Source of the DNA: Streptomyces sp. WM4235
GTDB taxonomy: Bacteria; Actinomycetota; Actinomycetes; Streptomycetales; Streptomycetaceae
Reading direction: 5' to 3'
DNA length: 64,000 bases
Assembly: GCF_001279725.1 (NCBI RefSeq)
Contig: NZ_LGDE01000226.1
Coordinates: 1 to 64,000, forward strand
Part shown: positions 19,151 through 29,206 of the stretch, piece after piece
Position numbering within the stretch: position 1 is the stretch's first letter
How the letters are laid out: every line of letters starts with the position of its first letter
The notes under the pieces: model-generated
What the model saw: only the letters and a program-made list of their open reading frames with translations
Databases searched by the model: none
What the model was told of the DNA's origin: nothing
Translations under genes and position numbers: made by a program

Positions 19151-20008
19151 TCAGGCCTCCTTGCGGGCGACGGCGAAGATGCGGCGGAACGGGAAGACGG
19201 TGCCGCGCGGGCCGGGCGGGTAGGCCTCGCGCAGCGCCTCGCGGTATTCGTCGAGGAACAGGTCCACGGCGGCCCGGTCGTCGCCGAGCCGGGTGAGCAC
19301 CGGGCGCAGGGCGGTGCCCTTGACCCAGTCGAGCACCGGATCGGTCCCGGTCAGCAGCTGATGGTAGGTGGTCTCCCAGACGTCGACGGTGCAGCCGAGT
19401 TCGATCAATCGGGCGAGATATTCGGCGGGGTCCAGCACATGGACGTAGCGCGCGCCGTGGCCGGCGAGGCGGTCGCGCCAGCGCGGGGTGTCGCAGAGTT
19501 CGGCGAGGAGGCGGTGGCTGGGGGCCGTGAAGTTGCCGGGGACCTGGAAGGCGAGGGTGCCACCGGGCCGCAGTCCGTTGATCCAGGGACCGAAGGAGCC
19601 CGGGTGGCCGGGCACCCACTGGAGGGCGGCGTTGGAGACGATCAGGTCGTACGTCTCCTCGGGGAGCCAGTGCGCGAGGTCGCCGTGGCGGAAGTCGAGC
19701 CGGCCGCCGCCGATGGTGGGACCGGCGTACTCCTCGCCGGCGCGGCGGAGCATCTCCGGGGAGAGGTCGAAGCCGGTGATGTGGGCTTCGGGCCAGCGTT
19801 CGGCGAGCAGTGCGGTGACGTTGCCGGGGCCGCAGCCCAGGTCGGCGATCCGGGCCGGGCGGGCGGGGAGCTCGGGTATGCGGTTCAGCAGGTCCAGGAA
19901 GGGTTGGGCGCGGTGCCCGGCGTGGCGCAGGTACTGCCGGGGGTCCCAGGTCGGTGCGGAGGAGGGGGCGGGGGCGGGGGTCCGGGCCGGCGCGGTGTCG
20001 GAATGCAT
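19151..20008 (-). CDS. tam: trans-aconitate 2-methyltransferase
   Basis: 285 residues from ATG 20008, with AAGGAGG 8 bp upstream; a longer frame to 20077 lacks such a site and crosses the operator. It is an S-adenosylmethionine methyltransferase with motif I IADLGCGPGNVTALLAERW and the Tam hallmarks TWDPRQYLRHAGHRAQPFLDLL and SNAALQWVPGH. Tam methylates trans-aconitate, an inhibitor of aconitase formed from cis-aconitate. It is divergent from a MarR regulator with the palindrome in between, matching the TamR-Tam arrangement known in Streptomyces coelicolor. Confidence 0.92.
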   Translation of the reverse strand: MHSDTAPARTPAPAPSSAPTWDPRQYLRHAGHRAQPFLDLLNRIPELPARPARIADLGCGPGNVTALLAERWPEAHITGFDLSPEMLRRAGEEYAGPTIGGGRLDFRHGDLAHWLPEETYDLIVSNAALQWVPGHPGSFGPWINGLRPGGTLAFQVPGNFTAPSHRLLAELCDTPRWRDRLAGHGARYVHVLDPAEYLARLIELGCTVDVWETTYHQLLTGTDPVLDWVKGTALRPVLTRLGDDRAAVDLFLDEYREALREAYPPGPRGTVFPFRRIFAVARKEA

Positions 20009-20087
20009 GTGCGAGCCTCCTTGCTGGTGGGGCGATCGGAAGCGGAAGGGTTCCGGCCCCTCCCTTCCCATCGTCACCCCATTTATA

Positions 20088-20101
20088 TCTTGACGTCAAG
20101 A
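20088..20101. promoter_or_regulatory. TamR-type operator palindrome
   Basis: The perfect 14-bp palindrome TCTTGACGTCAAGA lies between divergent tam and the MarR gene. It fits the TTGACGTCAA-type site reported for TamR. Looser CTTGAG and CTTCACGTCGAC segments follow at 20124 and 20149 and might be weaker sites. Confidence 0.85.
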
Positions 20102-20181
20102 GACATGGTCGCAAGATATCCAGGCTTGAGATTCTCGAACTGAAGAGACTTCACGTCGACAGACCCCTTACACTGATCGAC

Positions 20182-20679
20182 ATGGAGGACGAGGTCGATC
20201 GACTGGTCGCGGCATGGCGGCGAGAGCGCCCTGACCTCGACGTGGAACCGCTTGAGGTCCTGAGTCGCGTGAGCAGGCTCGCGCGTCACCTCGATCGCGC
20301 CCGCAGGCTCGCCTTCTCCGAGCACGGCCTGGAGCCGTGGGAGTTCGACGTACTGACCTCGTTGCGGCGCGCCGGCGCGCCCTACCAGCTCTCCCCCGGC
20401 CAGCTCCTGACGCAGACCCTCGTCACCTCGGGCACCATGACCAACCGCATCGACCGGCTCGCCAAGAAGGGCCTCGTCGAGCGACTGCCCGACCCCAACG
20501 ACCGGCGCGGCGTCCTGGTCCGGCTCACCGCCGAGGGACGTGACCGCGCGGACCAGTCGCTCGCCGGACTGCTGGCCCAGGAGCGGGCGATCCTCGCCCA
20601 GCTCTCCCAGGGCCAGCGCGGTGACCTCGCCGGACTGCTACGCCGGCTGACCGCTCCGTTCGACAACATCCCCGGCTAG
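20182..20679 (+). CDS. tamR: MarR-family regulator TamR
   Basis: 165 residues from ATG 20182; no good ribosome binding site precedes it. It has an N-terminal extension (MEDEVDRLVAAWRRERPDLDV) typical of the UrtR/TamR subgroup. A winged helix follows, with recognition segment TQTLVTSGTMTNRIDRLAKKGLVERLPDPNDRRGVLVRLT. TamR of S. coelicolor binds citrate, cis/trans-aconitate and isocitrate and derepresses tam and aconitase during oxidative stress; the same role is expected here. Its last 42 bp overlap, on the opposite strand, the end of the next gene. Confidence 0.92.
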   Translation: MEDEVDRLVAAWRRERPDLDVEPLEVLSRVSRLARHLDRARRLAFSEHGLEPWEFDVLTSLRRAGAPYQLSPGQLLTQTLVTSGTMTNRIDRLAKKGLVERLPDPNDRRGVLVRLTAEGRDRADQSLAGLLAQERAILAQLSQGQRGDLAGLLRRLTAPFDNIPG

Positions 20680-21411
20680 TTCGGCCGGTCGCACGCCGGC
20701 CCGCCGGGCCAGGGCCACCGCCGCCAGCGTGGAGTGCACCCCCAGCTTGCCCAGCACGTTCTGCATGTGGGTGCGGACGGTGTGCGGGGACAGGAACAGC
20801 CGCGCGGCCACGTCCTTGCGGCCCAGCCCCGCGACCATGCAGCGCAGCACCTCGTGCTCGCGCGGTGTGAGGGACTCCACCAGGCGTTCGCTGTCGGTGC
20901 GGTGCTTGCGCGCCGCCGTCAGCTCACGGAGCACTCCGGTGAGCAGCGCCGGCGGCAGGTGCGTCTCCTCGCGGAGCACCCCTCGGATCACGGCCAGCAG
21001 CCGCGACAGCGAACAGTCCTTCGCCACCCAGCCGGAGGCCCCGGCCTGGAGCGCCAGCGCGGCCCGGCGGGGGTCGTCGCGTTCGGCGAGGACCACCGTG
21101 CGCACCCCCGGATGGGCCACCCGGACGTTCGCGACCAGCGCGATGCCGTCCGCGCCGGGCCCGGGCGCGGGCGGACCGGAGCCCGGTACGCGCTGCGTGG
21201 GCACGGCTCCGACGGCGGCGCCGAGGTCGGCGTCCACCAGCAGGACGTCGAAGCGACGGCCCTCGGCCGCCGCGCGTTCGAGGCAGCGCGAGGCGGCCGG
21301 ACCGCTGCCCGCCGCGGACACGTCCACGTCGGGCTCGGCCGCGAGCGCGGCTGCGAGAGATTCGGCGAAGATGCGGTGATCGTCGACCACGAGAACCCGG
21401 ATACGAACCAC
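20638..21411 (-). CDS. NarL/LuxR-family response regulator, canonical receiver
   Basis: 257 residues from GTG 21411. The receiver domain has the acidic pocket D10-D11, phospho-acceptor D60 (DVLLVDADLG) and conserved K131. A Pro/Gly-rich insertion (about 70-88) follows the acceptor loop. The C-terminal LuxR HTH (LTPREHEVLRCMVAGLGRKDVAARLFLSPHTVRTHMQNVLGKLGV) binds DNA. No kinase is adjacent. Its 3' end overlaps the convergent tamR by 42 bp. With D and K retained, it is probably phosphorylated, in contrast to the second regulator 1.5 kb away. Confidence 0.9.
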   Translation of the reverse strand: MVRIRVLVVDDHRIFAESLAAALAAEPDVDVSAAGSGPAASRCLERAAAEGRRFDVLLVDADLGAAVGAVPTQRVPGSGPPAPGPGADGIALVANVRVAHPGVRTVVLAERDDPRRAALALQAGASGWVAKDCSLSRLLAVIRGVLREETHLPPALLTGVLRELTAARKHRTDSERLVESLTPREHEVLRCMVAGLGRKDVAARLFLSPHTVRTHMQNVLGKLGVHSTLAAVALARRAGVRPAELAGDVVERSGQPA

Positions 21412-21911
21412 AAAACCCCCAAGGGTCGGGGAACGGACGACGGCGGGTACGGCGCCCGGACCGGGTGATCCGCAGTCGCCGCGGCCGCCGCCGAGACATC
21501 TCTGCACTACCCAGACCGGACGTCGTACCCGACTTGTCTCGACCCCTGAATCAACACCGGCCCCCACCGGCGTCACGCTCAGCGTAGAGCCGGCACGGTC
21601 TCGCGGTTGGCCGAATAGCAGAAGTTTTTCCAGCGATTTTCCGGCGGGCTCGTCCAGAACAGCCCCTGCCGTGGCTTGTTTTCTACCATCGGGTCGGTTC
21701 GGAATCGGCTTTCCACGCGGGCTCGTGCCACGGGCAGTTGCACGGGGTGCGTTTCACCCGGCTCGCGCACGCCGGGCGCCCGCGCGGAGCGCCCGTACAC
21801 GGCGCCCGCCCGCACACGCGCACGCCCCCCGCACCGTTGAGGCGCGAGGGGCGTGGACCACGCGGACGGGCGGAAGCGGCGCCGGTGCCGGTCGTCGGTG
21901 CCGGCCGCCGG
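21412..21911. other. 500-bp non-coding interval
   Basis: Between the response regulator start and the galE stop there is no convincing gene; a minus-strand frame (21579-21815, 78 codons) has no ribosome binding site or recognisable motif. The middle part (about 21600-21700) is noticeably A/T-richer, with runs such as AGAAGTTTTTCC and TTGTTTTCTACC. It may hold the regulator promoter or a small RNA. No stable terminator is obvious. Confidence 0.5.
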
Positions 21912-22871
21912 TCAGGCGCTCCGCTCGCGGGCGAAGTTCCAGGCGTCCGTGACGATGTTGGTGAGGTCCGAACGGGTCGGGGTCCAGCCCAGCCGCTCGC
22001 GGGCCGTGCGCGCCGAGGCCACCAGGACCGCCGGGTCCCCCGGGCGGCGCGGGGCGACGACCGCGGGGATCTCGCGGCCGGTGACCCGGCGGACGGTTTC
22101 GACGACCTCGCGGACGGAGAACCCCGTGCCGTTGCCGAGGTTGCAGATCAGGTGCTCGCCCTCGGTGGCGACGCGCAGCGCCGCGAGGTGGGCGTCCGCC
22201 AGGTCCGCGACGTGGATGTAGTCGCGCACACAGGTGCCGTCGGGGGTCGGGTAGTCCTCGCCGTACACCGCGATCGACTCGCGTTCGCCGAGGGCGACCT
22301 GGAGGACCAGCGGGATCAGGTGGGTCTCGGGGTCGTGGCGCTCGCCGAGCCCCCGGTAGGCGCCCGCCACGTTGAAGTAGCGCAGCGAGACCGCGGCGAG
22401 GCCGTGGGCGACGCACTCCCCCGCGATCATGTGGTCGACGGCCAGCTTCGAGGCGCCGTACGGATTGCTGGGGGCCGTCACCGAGGCCTCGGTCAGCGGG
22501 CCGTCGACCGGCTCGCCGTAGGTGGCGGCGGTGGAGGAGAAGACCAGCCTGCGCACGCCGGCGTCGCGCATCGCGGTCATCAGGGCGAGGGTGCCGCCCA
22601 CGTTGTTGTCCCAGTACTTGCCGGGGTCGGCGACGGATTCCCCGACCTGTGAGGAGGCCGCGAAGTGCAGGACGGCGTCGAAGGACGGGTCCAGGTACTC
22701 GGCGGCGTCCTGGATCCGCCCGTTGATCAGGGTGGCGCCCGCCGGGACGCCCTCTCCGAAGCCGGTGGACAGGTTGTCGAGGATCGTGACCTCGTGGCCC
22801 GCCTCCAGCAGGTGGGCGGCCACGACGCTGCCCACGTATCCGGCTCCACCCGTGACCAGGTACTTGCTCAC
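21912..22871 (-). CDS. galE: UDP-glucose 4-epimerase
   Basis: 319 residues from GTG 22871. It interconverts UDP-glucose and UDP-galactose using tightly bound NAD. The Rossmann motif TGGAGYVGS is at residues about 7-15, the catalytic region is SSTAATYGE followed by YGASK, and the substrate-binding region is [11 protein letters not shown]. It is full length for the extended SDR family. It lies alone, without galK/galT, so it probably serves cell-envelope or exopolysaccharide sugar supply rather than galactose catabolism. Confidence 0.95.
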   Translation of the reverse strand: MSKYLVTGGAGYVGSVVAAHLLEAGHEVTILDNLSTGFGEGVPAGATLINGRIQDAAEYLDPSFDAVLHFAASSQVGESVADPGKYWDNNVGGTLALMTAMRDAGVRRLVFSSTAATYGEPVDGPLTEASVTAPSNPYGASKLAVDHMIAGECVAHGLAAVSLRYFNVAGAYRGLGERHDPETHLIPLVLQVALGERESIAVYGEDYPTPDGTCVRDYIHVADLADAHLAALRVATEGEHLICNLGNGTGFSVREVVETVRRVTGREIPAVVAPRRPGDPAVLVASARTARERLGWTPTRSDLTNIVTDAWNFARERSA

Positions 22872-22966
22872 TCGTCTGCCGCCTCTCGCCGGGAACGCAC
22901 GCGGGAACACGTGCTGTCCCCGGCTTACCCGATCCGCGCGCTCCGGGGAAATCCCCGGCCCGTCCC

Positions 22967-23668
22967 TCAACCGCGTTCGGAGGGCGGGTGGATGGATCGC
23001 GCCGGTGGGATCGCCCGGTCCAGCAGGCCGGTACGGGCGGCCAGCGCGGCGGCCTCCAACCGGGAGCCCACGCCCAGTTTCATCAGCACCCGCTGCACGT
23101 GCGTGCGGGCGGTGCTCGGCGCGATGGCCATGCCCGCCGCGATGAGCCGGGTGTCCTCGCCCTCCGCGACCCGGACGAGCACCTCGATCTCGCGGGGGGT
23201 GAGCAGGCGCAGCAACCGGCTTCCCTCGTCGTCGGGTTGGGCGGCGGGATTGAGCAACTCCCCGAACGCGCCCTGGAGCAGCTGCGGGGAGATCGCGACC
23301 TCCCCCGCCCGCGCCTTGGCGAGGGCCCGTTCCACGCCCTCGATGCGCTCGTCGTGGCGTACGTACCCACAGGCGCCGGCGGCGAAGGCGGCGGCGATCC
23401 CCCGCGGGCTCGGCACCGGTCCGAGGACCACCACCGCGATCTGGGGGCGCTCCCGCTTGATGCGGACGACGGGCTCGAAGACCCCGGGCTCGGCGGGGGT
23501 CGCGGTACCGAAGAGACAGACCTCCGGGGACCGGTTGATGACCAGTTCGGCCGCGCCGACGGCCGGCGCGGCCGCGGCGAGCACCCGGTGGCCGCGCAGT
23601 TTCAGGGCCGAGGCGAGCGCCTCGGCCAGCAGGCGGTGCTCGTCGACCACCATGACCCGTACGCCCAT
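22967..23668 (-). CDS. atypical LuxR-type response regulator lacking the phospho-aspartate
   Basis: 233 residues. The fold is that of a NarL receiver plus LuxR HTH ([45 protein letters not shown]). Alignment by eye to the neighbouring regulator puts glycine 54 where the acceptor aspartate should be (PEVCLFGTA against FDVLLVDA), and histidine 105 in place of the conserved lysine. It is therefore probably phosphorylation-independent, like the atypical regulators of Streptomyces antibiotic clusters that respond to ligands or protein partners. It is 95 bp upstream of galE on the same strand and may be co-transcribed with it. Confidence 0.88.
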   Translation of the reverse strand: MGVRVMVVDEHRLLAEALASALKLRGHRVLAAAAPAVGAAELVINRSPEVCLFGTATPAEPGVFEPVVRIKRERPQIAVVVLGPVPSPRGIAAAFAAGACGYVRHDERIEGVERALAKARAGEVAISPQLLQGAFGELLNPAAQPDDEGSRLLRLLTPREIEVLVRVAEGEDTRLIAAGMAIAPSTARTHVQRVLMKLGVGSRLEAAALAARTGLLDRAIPPARSIHPPSERG

Positions 23669-23743
23669 GAGGGCACCCTCCCCCGCTCCTTCTGCCCCGG
23701 CAAGCTACACGCTTGTTCGACGGGGCGTCCTCGTTACCGCGCA

Positions 23744-23778
23744 GAAGCCCCCGGAAGGGCGGACCTTCCGGGGGCTTC
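23744..23778 (-). terminator. terminator of the beta-propeller gene pair
   Basis: A 15-bp perfect stem, GAAGCCCCCGGAAGG/CCTTCCGGGGGCTTC, with a GCGGA loop lies 20 bp beyond the stop of the second beta-propeller gene. Confidence 0.85.
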
Positions 23779-23798
23779 GGGGTGGCGCGGTGGCGGGA

Positions 23799-25523
23799 TC
23801 AGCTCGCGCTGAAGGACACGAACAGGTAGTCCGGGTCGCCGCCGGAGCGCGGCTTGCTCACCGATCGGCGCGAGATGAAGAGCTTCCCGTCGTGGTAGCG
23901 GTACTCGGAGAACTCCGGCGAGAAGTCACCGGTCTCGGCGCGCTGGGTCTCCTTGTCCGCCGGGTTCTCCATGAGGAGGGTTTCCTTCATCGTCTTGCCG
24001 TCGATGCTGACGATCTGGCCGCCCTTGTCGTACGGGGGCTCCTTGTAGGCGATGATGTTCGACCCGTCCATGCGCAGCGGGTACAGCTGGTACTTCTCGC
24101 CGGCGTCGGCGCGGTCGCTGGTCTGCTTGCCGGTCTCCAGGTCGAAGGAGAGCAGCTCGTTGGTACGGCCGTAGGACGACTGGCCCTGGTGCTCGTAGGA
24201 GGGCAGGTAGATCTTGCCGTTGCCGACGAGCATGCCGGTGCACTTCTCGACCTCGGTGCTGCCGCACTTGCCGGCGAAGTTGCCGGAGTTGAGCGCGATG
24301 CGGGCCTTCAGCTCGCCCTTGGGGTCGACGACGAAGAGGTCGCTGACGCCCGTGGCGTTCTTGGCGGTCTTGCCGACGTCGGCGCCGATGATCAGGGGCT
24401 TCGTGGACACGATGGAGGCCCACTCGATGCCCTCGGAGAGCTTGTACGAGGAGGTGGGCGCGCCGGTGGCCGGGTCGAGGGTCTGGGCGATCAGGTTCTG
24501 TTCGCCGCTGCGGCCGCACTTGCGGATGACGGCGAGGGCCTCGCCGCCCGCGTAGCCGTAGTCGTAGCAGCCTTCGGCGTCGACCTTGGGGGTCCACAGG
24601 GACTTGCCGTCGGCGAGGTTCCAGGCCGCGCCGCCGTTGGTTCCGCCGGCGGCGACGGTCTGGCCGCTGAGGGTGACCTCGTCGAAGGAGGCGGGCTTGT
24701 CGCCGGAGGTGGCGCCCTTGGCGTTACCGGACCACAGGAGCTTGCCCGCGTTCAGGTCGATGACGCCGACCTGGGTGCAGGGCGGGTACTTGCTCTCCGC
24801 CGTCGGCTGGGTGGGCCGGAAGAGGATGGCCGACTTGTTGTCGCTGACGTGGTGGGTGGCGGCGCAGATCTCGCCGGGAAGGGGCACCTCCCACTTCTTG
24901 CCGCCGTCGACGAGGTTGTAGCCGACGATCTTGCCCACGTCGGACTTGGCGTACGTGGTGTCGGTGATCCAGGAACCCGGGACCTGGACGGTGTCGGCCG
25001 GCTTCGGGCTCGGCAGGTTCAGCAGCACCTTCGACTTGGGGTTGCCGGGCGCCTTCTCCTTGCCGCCGGCGCCGACCGCCGCCTTGTCGTCGCCCGGGCT
25101 CGCGGTCGGGTCGCCCTTCGCGATGGGCGTGGAGCCGCCGTCGTCGCCGGAGACGTACCAGAAGCCGCCGCCGATGATGAGGACGATGGCGAGCAGGGCC
25201 GCACCCACGATCATCAGCTGGTTGCGCTGGTCACGGTTGCCGCCGGGGGCGCCGCCGGACGGGGCCGAGGCCGCGTGCATGGGGGCGGTGGGGTGTCCGA
25301 AGGCGGGCGGCGGGGTGCCGGCGCCGGGCTGCTGCGGGTAGCCGTACGAGGGCGCGCCGGGCGGCTGCTGCGGGTAGCCGTACGAAGGCGCGCCGGGCGG
25401 CTGCTGCGGGACCGACGGCGGTGCGGACGGCAGCGGCGGGGTGGAGAACCCGCCGGGCGGGGGGTTCTGCGGGGCGCCGAAGCCGCCGGACGGCGGCTGA
25501 CTGGGGGGCGGCGGGGTACTCAT
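23799..25523 (-). CDS. membrane-anchored PQQ-like beta-propeller protein (second of a tandem pair)
   Basis: 574 residues. The cytoplasmic N-terminus is Pro/Gly/Tyr-rich, with an exact PPGAPSYGYPQQ duplication at about 42-65. One transmembrane helix follows (about 103-124, LMIVGAALLAIVLIIGGGFWYV). About 440 extracellular residues then form WD/PQQ-like blades (AAWNLADGKSLWTPKV, LLSFDLETGKQTSD). There are no PQQ catalytic residues, so it is likely a structural or binding propeller. The paralogue lies 58 bp upstream on the same strand. Function is unknown; proteins of this shape are common in Streptomyces near kinase or envelope genes. Confidence 0.85.
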   Translation of the reverse strand: MSTPPPPSQPPSGGFGAPQNPPPGGFSTPPLPSAPPSVPQQPPGAPSYGYPQQPPGAPSYGYPQQPGAGTPPPAFGHPTAPMHAASAPSGGAPGGNRDQRNQLMIVGAALLAIVLIIGGGFWYVSGDDGGSTPIAKGDPTASPGDDKAAVGAGGKEKAPGNPKSKVLLNLPSPKPADTVQVPGSWITDTTYAKSDVGKIVGYNLVDGGKKWEVPLPGEICAATHHVSDNKSAILFRPTQPTAESKYPPCTQVGVIDLNAGKLLWSGNAKGATSGDKPASFDEVTLSGQTVAAGGTNGGAAWNLADGKSLWTPKVDAEGCYDYGYAGGEALAVIRKCGRSGEQNLIAQTLDPATGAPTSSYKLSEGIEWASIVSTKPLIIGADVGKTAKNATGVSDLFVVDPKGELKARIALNSGNFAGKCGSTEVEKCTGMLVGNGKIYLPSYEHQGQSSYGRTNELLSFDLETGKQTSDRADAGEKYQLYPLRMDGSNIIAYKEPPYDKGGQIVSIDGKTMKETLLMENPADKETQRAETGDFSPEFSEYRYHDGKLFISRRSVSKPRSGGDPDYLFVSFSAS

Positions 25524-25539
25524 CGGGTGCCATTGCCTC

Positions 25540-25574
25540 TCGGTGGGCGGCTCGGTGGGCGGCTCGGTGGGCTG
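25540..25574. repeat. three copies of a 12-bp unit between the paralogues
   Basis: GGGCGGCTCGGT is repeated in tandem in the 58-bp gap between the two beta-propeller genes, right before the ribosome binding site of the downstream gene. It is probably replication slippage, but its position could affect translational coupling. Confidence 0.7.
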
Positions 25575-25581
25575 GGCTCGT

Positions 25582-27219
25582 TCACTTGCCGAAGACCATC
25601 AGGAGCTTCTCGTCCTTGCCCTTGGCGAGCAGGTGGGTCACGGAGATGTACAGCCGTCCGTCGACGTAGTCGATCCTGGGCTTGTAGAAGGAGTTCTCGA
25701 CGGCGGACGCGGGCCCGGACGGGTTGCGCAGGGTCGCGGCGGGTTCGCCGCCGCCGGCGGGATAGGTGAGGATCTCGCCGCCCTTGTCCTGCTCCGCGGC
25801 GCGGTAGGCGACCAGTTGTCCGTTCACGGCCGTGACGGGGGTGAGGGTCCGCTTCTCGCCGGCCGGGGCGCGCCACTTGACCTTGCCGGTGCCGAGGTCG
25901 AAGGCGACGACTTCGTTGCCCGTGCCGGCGGCCGGGGTGGTCGGCAGGTAGAGGGTGTTGGAGTCGACCACGGCGCCGCGGCACACCTGGATGGACCCGA
26001 AGAGGCCGCCCCCGCACTTGTTGGCGAAACTGCCCTCGCCGGAGACGCCGGTGCGCTGCTTGCCGTCGGGTCCGACGACCACGATGCCGCGTTCCTTCTT
26101 GTCCTTGTCGCTGATGTCGAGGACGAGCGGGTCCAGCGAGTAGACGCTGGTCACCTCGTGGTTCTTGGCGAGTCGGTAGTTCCAGGTCGACTTGCCGGTG
26201 ACCGGGTCGACGTCGTGGACCTCGACGGTGTGGTCGTCGTCGTAACAGGTCGCGATGGCGATCATCTTGTTGTTGCCGGCGATGTAGCTGCCGGGTTTGC
26301 ACCCCTCGGCCTGGGCGCTGCCGAAGAGCTTGTCGCCGGTGCTGACCTTGAAGGCGCTCGCGGTGGTGGACCGGCTGACGCCGACGGTGTCCCCGGTGAT
26401 GGACAGGGTGGGGCTGGTCATGATGTCGAAGAGGCCCTCCTTGGGCACCTCCTTCGTCCAGCCCGCCTTGCCCGTCTTGAGGTCGACCAGTCGCATCTGG
26501 TTGCAGGTGGAGCTGTCCGACTCGCCGTCCTTGAACATGACGACGGTCTTGCCGTCGGCGGTGGTGTCGGGGGTGACGCCACACAGCTCGGTGGGGAAGG
26601 ACAGCGTCCACTTCTCCTTGCCGTCGGCGACGGCGAAGGCCGTGAGGGACTTCCACACGCTCTTGACGACGGTGTCCCCGACGATCCACTGGCCTTCGCT
26701 GTCGACGCCGGCGCCGGGCCCGTCCACCTTGCTGCTCTTGAGCCAGAGGACCTTGTCCTCGCCCTGCTTGCGGCCGGCGTTGAGGTCTTCCTGGTCACCG
26801 CCGCCGTTGCCGCTGCCGTCGCCCTTGTCCACGGAGGCCGAGGCGGAGGGCTTGGCGTCGGCGGGCGTCGAGGCCTGCGCGACGGGCTTCCCGGCCTCGT
26901 CGTCCCCCTTGCCGAAGGCGAACCAGGCGCCGGTGCCGAGGATGAGCACGCCCGCGACGGACGCGGCGATGACGATCAGCAGCTTCTGCCGGCGCTGCCC
27001 GTCGGGCCCCGCGGGGCCGCCCGGCGGCGGGCCGGGCGGCATGGGCGGCGGGTATCCGTAGCCGGGGTGCGCCTGTTGCTGCGGGACGGTCGGCGGCTGT
27101 TGGGCGTACGGGTTCGCGCCTTGGGGCGGGAACCCGTAGCCGGGCTGCGGCGGGCCGGGGAGGTGTCCGTAACCGGAAGGTGTGGGTGGCTGGTTCGGCG
27201 GCTGGGGCGGCTCGGTCAT
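25582..27219 (-). CDS. membrane-anchored PQQ-like beta-propeller protein (first of a tandem pair)
   Basis: 545 residues. Same plan as its neighbour: a Pro/Gly/Gln/Tyr-rich cytoplasmic tail (1-75), a single transmembrane helix (about 79-102, KLLIVIAASVAGVLILGTGAWFAF), a charged stalk, then a beta-propeller ectodomain (DVDPVTGKSTWNYRL, AFDLGTGKVKWRAPAGEKRTLTPV). The two share order and spacing of blades, so they arose by tandem duplication. No enzymatic residues are evident. A promoter is expected upstream of 27219, where the sequence becomes locally A/T-richer (CTTTCTATCACTGACACCG). Confidence 0.85.
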   Translation of the reverse strand: MTEPPQPPNQPPTPSGYGHLPGPPQPGYGFPPQGANPYAQQPPTVPQQQAHPGYGYPPPMPPGPPPGGPAGPDGQRRQKLLIVIAASVAGVLILGTGAWFAFGKGDDEAGKPVAQASTPADAKPSASASVDKGDGSGNGGGDQEDLNAGRKQGEDKVLWLKSSKVDGPGAGVDSEGQWIVGDTVVKSVWKSLTAFAVADGKEKWTLSFPTELCGVTPDTTADGKTVVMFKDGESDSSTCNQMRLVDLKTGKAGWTKEVPKEGLFDIMTSPTLSITGDTVGVSRSTTASAFKVSTGDKLFGSAQAEGCKPGSYIAGNNKMIAIATCYDDDHTVEVHDVDPVTGKSTWNYRLAKNHEVTSVYSLDPLVLDISDKDKKERGIVVVGPDGKQRTGVSGEGSFANKCGGGLFGSIQVCRGAVVDSNTLYLPTTPAAGTGNEVVAFDLGTGKVKWRAPAGEKRTLTPVTAVNGQLVAYRAAEQDKGGEILTYPAGGGEPAATLRNPSGPASAVENSFYKPRIDYVDGRLYISVTHLLAKGKDEKLLMVFGK

Positions 27220-27381
27220 CAGCGCATACCTTCGGCGTCAGGAGGTCAGGGAGGGTGGAGGATGCCCTTTCTATCACTGACACCGTTCTTATGCCGGGCC
27301 GGTCCGGCCCCTGTTCCCAAGGGCGGACCGGCCTGTGACTCGGCCGTTATCGGGCCGGGCGGTGTGGCTGGAAGACGACGA

Positions 27382-29178
<1,797 letters not shown>

Positions 29179-29206
29179 CAGACGCGCTCCAGGGAAGGGG
29201 TGTGGA

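Noticed and set aside
21579-21815. 78-codon minus-strand frame in the regulator-galE gap
   Set aside because: No ribosome binding site, no conserved motif, and not clearly biased codon use.
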